Notes: generated from the sequence alone by a model not told the origin. A stretch of DNA of 64,000 bases from Rhabdophis nuchalis (GCA_039707465.1 CM077644.1:215325962-215389961); one strand, 5' to 3'; shown: positions 34,306 through 45,317, numbered from the stretch's first letter. Program-made: numbers and translations.

Positions 34306-36123
34306 TTAAATTCGCCTGCTTTTAATTAGCGCAAATTTTTCAACAACGGAATTGAAATCTACATTAAAGTCTCTCTCAATGGACAGTATTGCTAGATTAC
34401 TCAGTCTTTCTTGGCTCATTGTAGATCTCTGATATGTTTTAATTAGTTTAAGTTTTGAGAAACTTCTTTCACAACTCGCTGTAGAAACAGTGATAGTAAG
34501 AAAGATTCTTAATGTGACAACAAAGTTAGTTAAACTTTCTTGCAGCTTCCACTTATACACCCAGCGAAGCAAATCTAAAGCTGACCAGTTTGCAACCTGC
34601 TCATCAGGATTGACCTCCTTATACAAGATAATGTGGTGCCGAAGTCGAGTTATTTCGGTGAGCATAGATGCAGCATTCAATTCCGTGTACTGAGCACACG
34701 TGTGCTGAATTTGTTTCTTAATAAAATCATCTTTTTTAGTATCCAACAATGTTTGGATTTGCAAAAAAGCAAATCGCTGGTGCAGCGTATTCATCTGCGT
34801 AGTACGTTTTTTAATTTCTGCCTGAAGCTGATCAATTGCTTCCAGTTGTTCTCTGCTTGTTTCCTGTATTAAGGTCAAGCCAGCATCGCAACTGTTCTCA
34901 CCATCCATCTTCTTGCGTCTTCCAACTCTTCTCTCTGTAGGTATGCAATAGGTTTTGCATACCTGCAGAGCTTTCTCAGTTGCCTTTGACACTAGACTAT
35001 CCCGTTTTTCATGACAAAATAAAGTCAATGCTTTTAACTTTTGCATGCATTGATCAAGCGCAAGTCCTTCTTGCTGCAGGTAGATCTGAGTATCATTTAC
35101 TTCGGTTAGTACTGGGTTCCAAAAATGCAAGAAAGAGAAAAAAACATATGTCATTATGCAAACTAAAAGACTTCCTGCATCACCCCTGGTTTCAGAGGTT
35201 TCTTCCGGCCCATCTCTCAACGCTTCCAAAGCGTCTATTATTTTCTCAGTGTGTTCAGCAAGTACGCATACAGCTTCATGCGTTGAACTCCATCTTGTGT
35301 TACACGATCGCTTTACACGAATTGGTACATGTTTCTTAAGGATATCCCACCTGTGGGTGGAGCTTGAGAAAAATGAATACACCTTTTCCACAGTGCCAAA
35401 GAAAGTAACAGACTTTGTCCCAACACCAACTGCATGCATCCCAGCAAGATTGAGCGAGTGATTGTTACATGGCACAAACATTGCTTTGGGATTCATATCC
35501 AAAATACATTTTTGTACACCACTAATGTGTCCAGCCATAGTCGCAGCATTGTCGTATCCCTGGCCGTAGCAATGCTCTAGTTTAAGGCCATCAGCTTGCA
35601 ACTTGTCACAAATTTGTTTTGTAATGACATCAGCTGATTTCCCATATAACTGAATAAAGTCAATGAAAGACTCTGTCACATGGACTCCTGAATCTTCAAT
35701 ATGCACATATCGAATCACTTGGGACATTTGGTCAGTGTGTGAAATATCAGGAGTGCTATCAAACATTATAGCAAAATACTTGGCCTTTATGATATTTTGA
35801 AAGATGACTGTTCGAATGTGATCGCCGAGCAGGCTAATAAACTCATTCTGGCTCTGTGGAGAGAGATAGGACACAATGTAACCATCTGTGCGTTGTACTC
35901 TGTGAAGATGTTGTTTGGCAACTGGGTCATATTTGGCGAGTAACTTGAAAGTTTCTAAGAAATTTCCACAATTACCATCTGTATTTAAATCTTCAGAGTG
36001 ACCACGTAAGGGTAAGGTTTGCCTGGCTAGATACAGAACACAATCAAGTATTCTGACTAAGATTGCCTTCCATTTTTCAAATGACCTCTGTTGGGGAACC
36101 TTCCCTTCCCAGGAGTCATCCAA
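34306..36123 (-). CDS. hAT transposase (ZMYM1-like), 605 open codons
   Basis: A cut-and-paste transposase of the hAT superfamily, of the type often annotated ZMYM1-like. Counting from 36123, the catalytic blocks are I-M-F-D-S-T-P-D (Asp 122), G-Q-G-Y-D-N-A-A-T-M-A-G (Asp 191), the hAT C-x2-H motif V-P-C-N-N-H-S-L-N-L (219-222), N-T-R-W (277-278) and the C-terminal S-C-E-R-S-F-S-K-L-K with the catalytic Glu. A dimerisation tail follows to the stop at 34306. There are no internal stops. The open frame continues 5' to a TAA near 36155 without an ATG; the first in-frame ATG is at codon 120, inside the core. The N-terminal TTF-type zinc finger usual for this family is absent, so either a 5' exon in the GC-rich leader is spliced on or the N-terminus is lost. 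Confidence 0.88.
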   Translation of the reverse strand: MDDSWEGKVPQQRSFEKWKAILVRILDCVLYLARQTLPLRGHSEDLNTDGNCGNFLETFKLLAKYDPVAKQHLHRVQRTDGYIVSYLSPQSQNEFISLLGDHIRTVIFQNIIKAKYFAIMFDSTPDISHTDQMSQVIRYVHIEDSGVHVTESFIDFIQLYGKSADVITKQICDKLQADGLKLEHCYGQGYDNAATMAGHISGVQKCILDMNPKAMFVPCNNHSLNLAGMHAVGVGTKSVTFFGTVEKVYSFFSSSTHRWDILKKHVPIRVKRSCNTRWSSTHEAVCVLAEHTEKIIDALEALRDGPEETSETRGDAGSLLVCIMTYVFFSFLHFWNPVLTEVNDTQIYLQQEGLALDQCMQKLKALTLFCHEKRDSLVSKATEKALQVCKTYCIPTERRVGRRKKMDGENSCDAGLTLIQETSREQLEAIDQLQAEIKKRTTQMNTLHQRFAFLQIQTLLDTKKDDFIKKQIQHTCAQYTELNAASMLTEITRLRHHIILYKEVNPDEQVANWSALDLLRWVYKWKLQESLTNFVVTLRIFLTITVSTASCERSFSKLKLIKTYQRSTMSQERLSNLAILSIERDFNVDFNSVVEKFALIKSRRI

Positions 36124-36211
36124 AATCAGGAAGGGAAAGCGTTTCCAAAGAGTTTATCTTCCATCCCATCGTTTTGACAGTCACCAGGGGTAATTACTCC
36201 CGTTTTACTCA

Positions 36212-36212
<1 letters not shown>

Positions 36213-36283
<71 letters not shown>
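36213..36283. repeat. (CT)n microsatellite
   Basis: About 35 CT units with one TTT interruption, inside the hAT 5' leader. The Arg-Glu repeat frame on the minus strand is an artefact of it. Confidence 0.97.
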
Positions 36284-36299
36284 CCCCTTTTACAGTCCC

Positions 36300-37000
36300 C
36301 CAAAGAGCCTTGCCAGCCTTTGCCGACTCAGCAGATTCCCAGCTCGCCAGAAACCGTCCCCCCCCCAAAAAAGCTACCATTTTAAAGGCTGATTGGGGGG
36401 GGGGGAAGAGGACACAAACCCTGGCAACTCCCATCCACACAATCCAAAGTCAGACACAGCCTTCATTGTTGCTAGCAGTTCAACTCCCCTTCCCCGACAT
36501 CCCACCCCCCAATTATAATCCCGATGCAGATCGGGGGGGGAGGGGGGAGGGAAGAAACACGGCGGGAAGAGTTGTTGGAACCATCAGCTGTTTTCCCCAA
36601 GATCCGAGTTTGCAAAACGGGCTCTTCCTCCCTCCTCCCCCCCCTCCCCGCAATGCCTTCGATCCCTACGTTCAATTGAAAAGCGCGAAGGGAAAAACCA
36701 CAACACGTCTTTATTGTCAAAAGAGAGAGAAAACAAACGCGATGGGGAAGTTGTTCCCCCCCCCCTTCTTTCACGCTCTTGGAGAGCAACTGAAACGGCG
36801 CTTCGTTCCCTCCCTCCCCCTCCGATCGCAAAAACTTTTCGAAGCCCCCGAAGGACAAACAAACAAACAAACAAACGCGGGGATCAAACAAACCCACCGG
36901 GACGGACACGATTCACACGAAAGGAGACGCGATCATCCCTCCCCGTGCGCGCCCCCCCAGATGTTGCGGCCGGTGCGGCCGGCACCCCCTGCACCCCCCA
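36300..37000 (-). promoter_or_regulatory. GC-rich CpG-bearing leader of the hAT element
   Basis: About 700 bp upstream of the transposase are far richer in G, C and CpG than the AT-rich surroundings, with C runs and many short open frames on both strands. By position it is the likely promoter and 5' UTR of the transposase gene. I see no TTF zinc-finger codons, no obvious TATA box and no sure splice donor. Confidence 0.5.
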
Positions 37001-37034
37001 CGCTACGCCTCTGGCAAATGTGTCTCCATTGTCT

Positions 37035-37103
37035 AGACAGCTGGAGAATTCTGGAAGTTGGAGTCAACACACCTTAAAAGTTTTTGAGTTTGAGAAACAC
37101 TGG
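37035..37103. mobile_element. hAT MITE (family A), right arm only
   Basis: 'CTGGAGAATTCTGGAAGTTG' followed by TTTGAGAAACACTG is a family A right arm, just outside the hAT element. The left arm is missing. Confidence 0.6.
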
Positions 37104-37380
37104 TCTAGTCTAAAGATTTCTTTGGTATCTTTCATTTTAGAAAACCAAGGCTGAACACAAGAAATACAGTAATAAAACACTGGAATTATTCATAGCATCT
37201 TGCACTCTCTCCAGAATATATCAGTAGAACATTTCTATCTATTTGAAAGACGAAAGCAAACACTATTATTATTTGAGCATGATGCCATCGAAAACATCCC
37301 AACCTCTTATTTAATAGGTAAGAGAAAGCTTATTAAGATATGATTCATATGTTGTTTTGAGATAGAGTCAACCTTTAAAG

Positions 37381-37522
37381 CAGGGGTTCCCAAACTTGGC
37401 AACTTTAAGACTTGTGGACTTCAACTCCCAGAATTCTCCAGCCAGCTATGGAGAATTCTGGGAGGAGAATTCTGGGAGTTGAAGTCCACAAGTCTTAAAG
37501 TTGCCAAGTTTGGGAACCCCTG
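37381..37522. mobile_element. palindromic hAT MITE (family A)
   Basis: A 142-bp element with arms starting CAGGGGTTCCCAAACTTGGC. The perfect 8-bp duplication CTTTAAAG is at 37373-37380 and 37523-37530. The centre has a duplicated GGAGAATTCTGGGA. Confidence 0.92.
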
Positions 37523-37743
37523 CTTTAAAGGATAGGCATATGTGATAGTTTTTCAGCAGACTTTTGCCTTGCTTTGTACAGTAAGAGACTAAAAGTAGAG
37601 CGTAGCAGATTTTGTGCAGGGGAGAGGATTTTTGTCTTCTTGGATACATTTAGCACTTTCTATCAGAGCTATCTGTAGGAGAGATAGTAAAAGTCAGGGT
37701 GATGGCTATGCCTGCATAATCAAAACCATGCCATCTTTTTTTT

Positions 37744-38528
37744 AAAGCAAAAACAAAATGAAATTCAATGGTGAAAAATATAAGGTTCTACATACTGGCA
37801 AGATAAATGAAATGCACAGGTACAGTATATCTGGCACCTTGCTCAAGTAGTAGTAACTGTGAGAGGGATCTTGGAGTCCTAGTGGAAAATCATTTAAATA
37901 TGAGCCAACAGTGTGCAGCAGCTGCCAAAAAAGCCAACACAGTTCTAGGCTGCATAAATAGAGGGATAGAATCAAGATCACGTGAAGTGTTAATACCACT
38001 TTATAATGCCTTGATAAGGCCATATTTGGAATACTGCATTCAGTTTTGGTCATCATGATGGTAAAAAGGTGTGGAGACTCTAGAAAGAGTGCAGAGAAGA
38101 GCAACCAAGATAATTAGGGGACTGGAGGCTAAAACATATGAAGAACAGTTGCAGGAACTGGGTATGTCTAGTTTAATAAAAAGAAGGACTAGGGGAGACA
38201 TGATACCAGTGTTCCAGTATCTCAGGGGCTGCCAGAAAGAAGAGGGAATCAAACTATTCTCCAAAGCACCTGAGGTTAGGACATGAAGCAATGGGTGGAA
38301 ATTAATCAAGGAGAGAAGCAACTTAGAACTAAGGAGAAATTTCCTGACAGTTAGAACAATTAATCAGTGGAACAGCTTGCCTCCAGAAGTTGTAAATACT
38401 GCAACAATGGAAGTGTTTAAGAAGATGTTGGATAGGCTTCCTGCCTAGGCAAGGGATTGGAGTAGAAGACCTCCAAGGTCCCTTCCATCTATTCTATTCT
38501 ATTCTATTCTATTCTATTCTATTCTATT
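37744..38528 (+). mobile_element. CR1 LINE 3' end
   Basis: A 5'-truncated CR1 with the ORF2 C-terminal blocks [26 protein letters not shown] and [14 protein letters not shown] frameshift near 38058 is followed by R-A-T-K-I-I-R-G-L. The 3' end AAGGTCCCTTCCATCTATTC runs into an (ATTCT)n array. Stops and frameshifts make it dead. Confidence 0.9.
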
Positions 38529-38529
38529 C
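38487..38529. repeat. (ATTCT)n microsatellite, first part
   Basis: The array is seeded by the CR1 tail and interrupted after 38529 by an inverted L2 fragment. Confidence 0.95.
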
Positions 38530-38720
38530 GTTTTTAGTTTTAGTTTAGTTTTATTTGATTTATATACCGCTCCTTCTCCAAAGATGGACTCAGGGCGGTG
38601 CACAGGGAATTAAAAACAGCAATAAATAACAACAAATACAGTAGTAATAACTAAAATACAATTAAACTTAGAACCTGTGCTAAAATATTCCCATTAAAAT
38701 TCTAAAATCCATTTACTTAT
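38529..38720 (-). mobile_element. L2-type LINE 3' UTR, nested in the ATTCT array
   Basis: TTTATATACCGCTCCTTCTC, CAGGGCGGTGCACAGGGAAT and CCTGTGCTAAAATATTCCCA are the L2 3' UTR in reverse. Confidence 0.85.
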
Positions 38721-38751
38721 TGGCTCAGATTGTGTCGCGGCTGGGCGGCAT

Positions 38752-38801
38752 TTTATTCTATTCTATTCCATTCCATTCCATTCCATTCTATTCTATTCTA
38801 T
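38752..38801. repeat. (ATTCT)n/(ATTCC)n microsatellite, second part
   Basis: Continuation of the array on the other side of the L2 insertion, with ATTCC variants in the middle. Confidence 0.95.
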
Positions 38802-38804
38802 ATT

Positions 38805-40220
38805 TTGGTTTCACCATAAAGCACAATTTAAAAAATAGTCTTATCAAGACCACTGCTGATCAAAAAGGTTAAAATAACTCCAATGATTTTTTTTTAAAGA
38901 AAGCTAAAAGAAAATTTGAAATGGAAACTTTTTCTAAACAATTTCTGAATTACAGCTGCTGCCATGAGGATTTCATAACTTTTGTCCATTGTGCATTATA
39001 GATGTTTTTTTAAATTATTCTACTTTTTATTTAACTCTGATTTGGGTCACATTTTAATTTATTCCAGATATGGAGGCAGAAAAAGGACGTAATACTTTTC
39101 TAATTAAATCTATTCCTTTCCTTCTCCCTATACAATAATCAGTGGGTGAAAAGGGAATACTTGTGATAGGCTTTGTATTATTATTGGCTCACCAAGTAGC
39201 TTTTTACTTATCATTAGTCAATCAACAATTGTTTCATTCACCGTCTTAATGGGGGGCAAAGTCACTTTAAAAAAGTACATATACAGTTGATGGGGATTTA
39301 CATTTTTGTCAGCCTGCTTGGAATGTTCAGCCTGTTTTATCATGTGAACAGCCCACCATGAACCCAGATTTACAGAATCAATTTTATTTATTCAGCACCA
39401 TATTTATATATCCTGCCTTTCCACATTTACAAAAACCCACAAGATACTTAACATGAAAACATTCCAGGACATCAAAATAGCAGCGAGTTTGATAATAATA
39501 GCAAATTTTAAAATTCCAGCCAGTTTGTCATTAGCTATAATGGGATGTCAATCCAAAATCCCACTGGATCAGCATATTTCTGTATACCCATTGTACACTC
39601 AGTGCATTCATCTTGCCATTTTTAAAAAAGCATCAGAACCTTCAGCCTTCATCACCACGAACAGCAGTCATTTCTCCAGTTTAGCCAATCCCAGACAGGA
39701 ATATTTTCTATGTTTCTCCCTACAGATTTCAGTTGGTGTGATAAAAGATCATTTCTTTTTGGAATCCTTTCAAAGGCAAAGAAAATCTCAGAGGGGAAAA
39801 AAAAGATAGATTAGTAAGGTACTGTTGCAGTGTTGGCTAACAAGGCGACCATGACTGTGCTTCCCATAATCTCACTAAAGCCCAAGAGATGACATCATTG
39901 AGGTTCTCCTTCTCCTCATCTTTTTCAGAGGTGACAATCCCTCTCTGCTAAGGGAGGAACCGCCCCATGAGAAAGTCTGGAGAATTTGTTGCAGAATTTC
40001 TCCTCTCCCTAGAGAAGTCATTACCTATTTCTATGGGTAACCTAAATGAGGTGCAACAATTAATCTGAGGTTTAAATTTACCTATGTCTTCCTTAAAGAT
40101 GTACCACTTCTGAACAAACTCCTCACAATCAGGCTCCGTGGATGATATTCATGGATGTTGTGATACAGGGAGAAAGTTTTCTCTCTGGTCACATTTCCTC
40201 TGCCATGCTTATTGTATATC
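38805..40220. other. unique DNA, short LINE-like tail
   Basis: No gene recognised. About 39375-39440 (TTTTATTTATTCAGCACCAT) may be a very old LINE tail in reverse. The open frame at 39453-39809 has no supporting evidence. Confidence 0.35.
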
Positions 40221-40228
40221 CCTATATG

Positions 40229-40482
40229 CAGGGGTGGGTTCTGGCAGGCACTACTGCTGGTTCTCTTGTGGGCGCGTTGTGTGTGCACATGCGCAGTGGA
40301 ATAAAAATTGTTCTGTGCATGTGCAGAAGTGAAAACCAAGATGGCAATACCTATGGTGCACTGTCCAGAGAACCAGTTCGGGGGATTGGCAGGCCTGGGT
40401 CTCTGCCGGTTCCAGCGACCCAGGCCGCCAAACCACTACCGGTTTGGACAAAGTGGTCCAAACCGGTAGGAACCCACCACTG
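40229..40482. mobile_element. hAT MITE (family B)
   Basis: A 254-bp element starts CAGGGGTGGGTTCTGGCAGG and ends TAGGAACCCACCACTG. Flanks are CCTATATG (40221-40228) and GCTATATG (40483-40490), 7 of 8. The open frames on both strands across it are fortuitous. Confidence 0.87.
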
Positions 40483-40494
40483 GCTATATGCCAT

Positions 40495-41390
40495 ATCCTT
40501 TCCCCTGGCTTCTTTGTAGAGGCACACACAGGAGGGGTTATAATTGAAGATGGTAGCCATCACTGTTATCCAACACAATTGAAAGAGCTTTGATTATGTG
40601 ATCTAAGCCACCATCTTAATTTCCTCCACTCCTCATTTGTTTCTTTCTATGCAACAAAGCTTAAAATGTGTCATTTTTACTCCCACCCACCCACTGTCCC
40701 TCCGAGCAGTGCTTCTCAACTTTGGTAACTTGATCAGAATTCCTAAATTAGACTTCACTGACATCCAATCTCCACTGCAATGCCATCCCTTCTCCTTCGA
40801 GGATGTCTAGGCCACCATAGATCGTCTCCTGGAAGCCCCAAGGAGGGGCAGCTATCACTTCTTGGTGTGAACCAGGAAACAACAATGTGTGGTTTATTTT
40901 TTTGTGCTGTATTTCTTGGCCTCTTCTCATTTACTCTTTTTGGTTAGTTGCCCATTCCTCTATCCTTCCTTATCATGTTCTATGTCCTTTTGGGCCTGTT
41001 CTGAAATTCTCTCAGGCACTCATTCCTGAACTTCGGAAAGAAAATGTAAGGTAATGATGTCAACTATGCCTGCTAAGTTATCTTATTTGTCATTCTTATC
41101 TGCATGGAAGTATCAAGAGTATACCGTATTTCCTAAGGCCTGTTTTAAATAGTTTGAGATTTTTCCTTAATTTTTGCGATATGAATTCTTTTATACTTTT
41201 AAAGGTGAAAAATTAATTGCCGATTCTTGCAACAAACAAAAAATTTTTGGAAGAAAATTAATCCCTTGGTAAGAAATTAATAACATACAGTGAATGGTAG
41301 ATATAATTAAAGTGATTAATGCTTTAAGACCAAGGGATCAGAAACAACTGAAAATATGTTTACGGTTGTATTTATCATATTACAATAATA
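40495..41390. other. unique DNA
   Basis: Nothing firm. A scrap around 40709-40735 (CAGTGCTTCTCAACTTTGGT) resembles the left end of a family A MITE. Confidence 0.35.
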
Positions 41391-41394
41391 GAAT

Positions 41395-42440
41395 TAATGA
41401 GTATTGATGACTTACATGTCCTAAATGTTTGAGTCTGGTCATTTGTGCTTGGAGTGAGAATGTTGAAGTGTTTTGTTCTATGATCCATTTGTTTTCTTCA
41501 CTATGCATGGTACTCTCAGGAATTTTATCCAATACTAGCATTTTAAAAAGTTGATTTTCTTTCTTTGAAGTCCAACTTTTGCTTCTATAGGGAAAACAAT
41601 TGGCTGCATAGGAATAGACAGTCCAGCATCTGTCAAGGATTTCATTCCTAGCCTACCAACTTTTAGTCTTTATGTATTTCTTGCTTGCTAGTTCCTTTAC
41701 TAATCTTCGTTTTCGCTATCATTTCTAAGAGTGATTACCATACCTGGTGTTATTGATTTGGTCTTCATCTTAAGCTTAGTCCCATTTTTTCCACTTTGTT
41801 CTTCCATTTCCATTACTACAGGTTCCAGATCATCCACTCTTAGAAATGATGCCATCAGCACAGTGCATGTTATTGGACATTCTTCCTTCAGTTTTCCAAT
41901 TCAGTCTCCCTCATTTAATACATAAGTTGAATAAATAGAAGGAAAAATATATAGCTTTGTGTCCTTCCTTTGCTACCCTGAAGCCAGACTTTTGTAGTCA
42001 AGGAAATGTTCCTTCCTGACTAAAGTTTCCTCCCAATGTATAGATTTCTCACTAAGTACTCTGGGATACCCATTTTCCTAAGGATATTGCACAGCTTGAC
42101 TTAATCAATACAACTTTACAACAATACAGCTTTTCTATCATCAGTGAAGCACCAACTGACTTCTTGTTGGTGTTTTTTAAATTTTCTCAATGATCTATCA
42201 TAAATCAGCAATGATGGTTTGCACACTCTGTTGAGTCATCTTTTTCTGGTGTTGGTATATGTACTGTATGCTGACCTCTTCCAGTGTCTTGAACACTATA
42301 CCCTTCTCCAGATTGGATGTCATCATTGGGTTGGAAACTTACTGGTTTTCTCTTTGTTGCTTGTTTCTTGAGATATTCCATCTATAACCTGTTGACTTGG
42401 TAATGATAGATCCAATGTCAACTTTTAGTGCGAAACATTC
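41395..42440 (-). mobile_element. RTE-BovB LINE ORF2 fragment, old
   Basis: Long collinear similarity in reverse to the BovB RT region. Landmarks are CACTATGCATGGTACTCTCA, AGTCCAACTTTTGCTTCTAT, ATGATGCCATCAGCACAGTG, AAGCCAGACTTTTGTAGTC, TCTGGGATACCCATTTTCCT, TTGACTTAATCAATACAAC and CTCAATGATCTATCATAAAT, in BovB order. No reading frame survives, so the copy is old. Confidence 0.75.
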
Positions 42441-42444
42441 TTGT

Positions 42445-43500
42445 AAAGAGGGAATATTTTCTACTATCATTCATCTGCAATCACAGTGTGCCAAATTAAT
42501 TATGCATATAGGTAGACTGGAATCTGTAGCAATAAGTTTTATCTACCCATGCATTTTTATGAACAGTACCATTTAAAAAAAATATGTATATTCCAACCCC
42601 CTGTCTGTAGAATGAGTTTAAGTTCATTGAGTTTAAGGTGGGTTAGGAATGTTTAGGTTGGAGAAATCTTGAATTGTTTTCTTACCAACAAAGAATTTTC
42701 AAAATTACTCAAATGTAGCAAGATAATTTAACAACATAATGTAAATCCTTTAAAACGTCTATAAACATGAAAGCAATCTCCACTATTTTAGCAGAGTTAA
42801 AATTAGTTTGAGCACAAAAGAAAACAAGATAGCTTGAGAAAACAAAAAGGTAACTGCTTAGTGCTGAAAAATATATACAAATGGCACCCAAAGAACCTTC
42901 AACCCTAGAGTTGAAGCTACTCAATGAAAATATCCTTTGTTTCAGAGAGCAAATTTGGTATAATGACCAGAGAGATGGATTAAGGCAGGCAAGGTGCAAA
43001 TTCAAATTTTAATTCTGCCATGGGGTTCTTTCTTTTTCTAGAATTGGTAGGAAGCTTTTCAGACCCAGCACCTCTCCAAAAATTGAAATTACCTATAATC
43101 TCAATCATTTTGCTATGAGAGATTCAGTAAGTAAGTAATGTGAAACTTTGAAAGTTTTCAGCATCCTCTTACAAGATCCTGCAATCTCATCGAATCTGGG
43201 GGACAGAAGGTGCCCAGGCCAAATCTTTTCCCAGCACTGTGGTAAAAGTTAAAGGAGTGAGTGATTTTGATTTTGGAAGATGAAATAAACTTCAGATAAA
43301 TAACAGCAGGATTTTTTTGCCATTTTTTTTCTTTTTTATTCTTTTACATACCATTGTAAGTATACATTCACATAATTGTTATTGTTCTTTACATTTGTTA
43401 TTCTTATACATTTATTATTCTTATACACTTGTTATTCCAATTTCATTGTAATTTTTACAATGACAATAAAGATTATTATTATTATTATTCTTCCATTTAA
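42445..43500. other. unique DNA with a LINE-like AT-rich tail
   Basis: No gene recognised. ATTTTTACAATGACAATAAAG followed by (ATT)n at 43453-43490 looks like a LINE 3' end. Confidence 0.4.
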
Positions 43501-44760
43501 TAGGTTATAATATACGTTTTGCTTTATTTACCATCCCTTCCGCCTGTTGTAACACCACCTTATTTTCCCTTTCTTTTCTCCCTCCCACCCTTCTCTACTT
43601 CCTTCCTTCCTCCTCTCCTTCCCCTTCCTTCTTCCCTTACCTCTCCCCTACTCCTACTCTTTCTCTTCCCCTTCCTACCCTCTCTCCTTCTCTGTCTCTC
43701 CCTTCCAACCTCCTCTCCTTACCTAATTTAGTATCATTTCTTATTCCCTTACCTTCACTAATCTATCCTATGTTTTCCCCCTTAATATCTCGCTCTTGAA
43801 TATATACTTGTATATTTAGCATTTTCTTTTCTTTTTTCTCCCTCTTCCCCCACTTTCTCATTGAATAGTGCATCATCTGGATTCTGTAGCTTCTCCTTAC
43901 TTTCTTTTCTAGCTTCCTTTCTCTAATCAATCATAAAATATTTCCCATGTCTTGAAGTACACCGATTCCTCTTTATCCTTTATTTTCAGTGTCAACTTAT
44001 TCATCTCTCGGGGCCTAGTTATTTGCGGGACCGTCTCCTGAAACATACCTCCCACCGTCCGATTCGCTCCCACAGGGAGGGCCTCCTCAGGGTGCCTACC
44101 GCCGGCTAGCTGTGCCCAGGGGCAGGGCCTTCTCTGTGGCAGGGCCAGCCCTCTGGAACAACCTACCCCCCGAACTTTGTACTATCACGGACCTTCCCCA
44201 CTTCCGACGCTCACTCAAGATGTTCCTTTTCCATCAAGCCGGTCTAGCTTAGAGTTTAGAACTCTGGTGCGATACAGCTCTAGCCAATTAGTAAATGGAT
44301 GTTGGTATTTTAAATGGGAATTTTAGCACAGGTTTCTTATTTAATTCATTTTAATTATTGTTATTGTATTTGTTGTTATTTATTTGTGATTTTTAATTCC
44401 CTGTGCACCGCCGTGAGTCCATCTTGATGGAGATAGGTGTGATATATAAATTGAAATAAATTGAAATTGAATTGAATCTCTGCACAATCTAGTATTTTTT
44501 TATTATCTCTTCATCTGTTGGTAAATTATTTAATTTCAAATTTTCAATTGGAAATAAATAAGAGCAGTTTTGAACTTGTCTTTCCATTTATTTTTGTCTC
44601 TTCTAAAATTTCTTCTTGGCTAGTATCTGCACATAATATATTCCCGCAGAACTTCAATCTCTGGCAAGCTAATTTTTGTTTCCTATTCCAAGCCTGTCAA
44701 TTAAAGTCTTAAATATTCTCATGCTGTCTGCTGCATTTATGAGGACTACTTCCAAATCAG
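43500..44760 (-). mobile_element. L1 LINE 3' region, split by an L2
   Basis: On the minus strand, 44760-44477 gives I-D-R-L-G-I-G-N-K-N and N-L-P-T-D-E-E-I-I-K-K. After the L2 insertion (44007-44476), 44006 downward gives E-M-N-K-L-T-L-K-I-K-D-K-E and F-K-T-W-E-I-F-Y-D-W, which resembles the L1 ORF2 C-terminus. Beyond it is a long polypurine tract on the minus strand (CT-rich on plus, 43535-43740), as in L1 3' UTRs. Stops are frequent. Confidence 0.6.
44007..44476 (+). mobile_element. L2-type LINE 3' end, nested in L1
   Basis: The coding end CATTCGCTCCCACAG-like GATTCGCTCCCACAGGGAGG, CTCTGTGGCAGGGCCAGCCC and the 3' UTR CCTGTGCACCGCCGTGAGTC, with an AAATTGAAAT tail. Frameshifted. Confidence 0.85.
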
Positions 44761-44764
44761 ACTC

Positions 44765-45305
44765 TACAATTTTTTAAACATGTGGAAGCTTTGTAATATA
44801 ATGACTTCCTACATGATTGAAGTCAGAGAATAGTAGTTGAGAAAAATGGCAATATGCCCTTAAATGAAATATATATTTAAAACCAGCAATCTCTTTTACA
44901 CTAGCTAGGGTAGCTGTCTGGAACTATATTACTGAGAACCTTACCTGAATTAAGTTGGTTTAGCAGAACGTAAGAAGTAGCAGATCAGTAATACAATGGG
45001 AACAGTAGAATACGAAACACCAACATAGAAAATTGCTCATTTAGAGCTGTTAAATTTAGGCTGGAGGTTTCCAGAGGGCCTTGAACACATGATTGGGTGA
45101 ATACAATTCTGACAACCCATATGTCTGGCCAATGCATTCATTCATGTCTATAATTTTAGTTTGATTCAAATCCAAGCAACAATTGGCTGGTTTAGTTTCA
45201 ATGTGCAGATTTTCTGTTGTGTCCTATAATGAACTTTCCATCCGTGATGCTGCGTTGTCCACAGTAGCTTCTATGAACTAAATCTATTCCAAAAATATGC
45301 ACATA
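44765..45305. other. unique DNA
   Basis: Nothing recognised. Confidence 0.4.
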
Positions 45306-45317
45306 TTATCTCTAGAC

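Larger units (their letters stand above)
33547..37013 (-). mobile_element. complete-looking hAT DNA transposon, 3.47 kb
   Basis: The left end CAGTGGCGTAGCGTGGG and the right end (reverse complement CAGAGGCGTAGCGTGGG) are a 17-bp terminal inverted repeat with one mismatch. GCAAATGT occurs directly outside both ends (33539-33546 and 37014-37021), a perfect 8-bp target-site duplication. Inside, on the minus strand, are a GC-rich leader (36300-37000), a CT microsatellite, 605 open codons of transposase and a 3' UTR with two poly(A) signals (33732-33737, 33747-33752). An inverted L2 piece (33951-34205) sits in the 3' UTR. A 23-bp palindrome with 11-bp arms, AATCTGTATAT and its complement, lies at 34280-34302 just after the stop. 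Confidence 0.92.

Noticed and set aside
34306..36123. A domesticated host ZMYM1-type gene
   Set aside because: Terminal inverted repeats and a perfect target-site duplication enclose it, so it is a transposon gene at this locus.
36126..36440. Minus-strand frame with Arg-Glu repeats
   Set aside because: It is generated by the CT microsatellite and is in a different frame from the transposase.
43519..43731. Pro/Leu/Ser-rich 70-codon frame
   Set aside because: Low-complexity pyrimidine tract; no start context or homology that I recognise.
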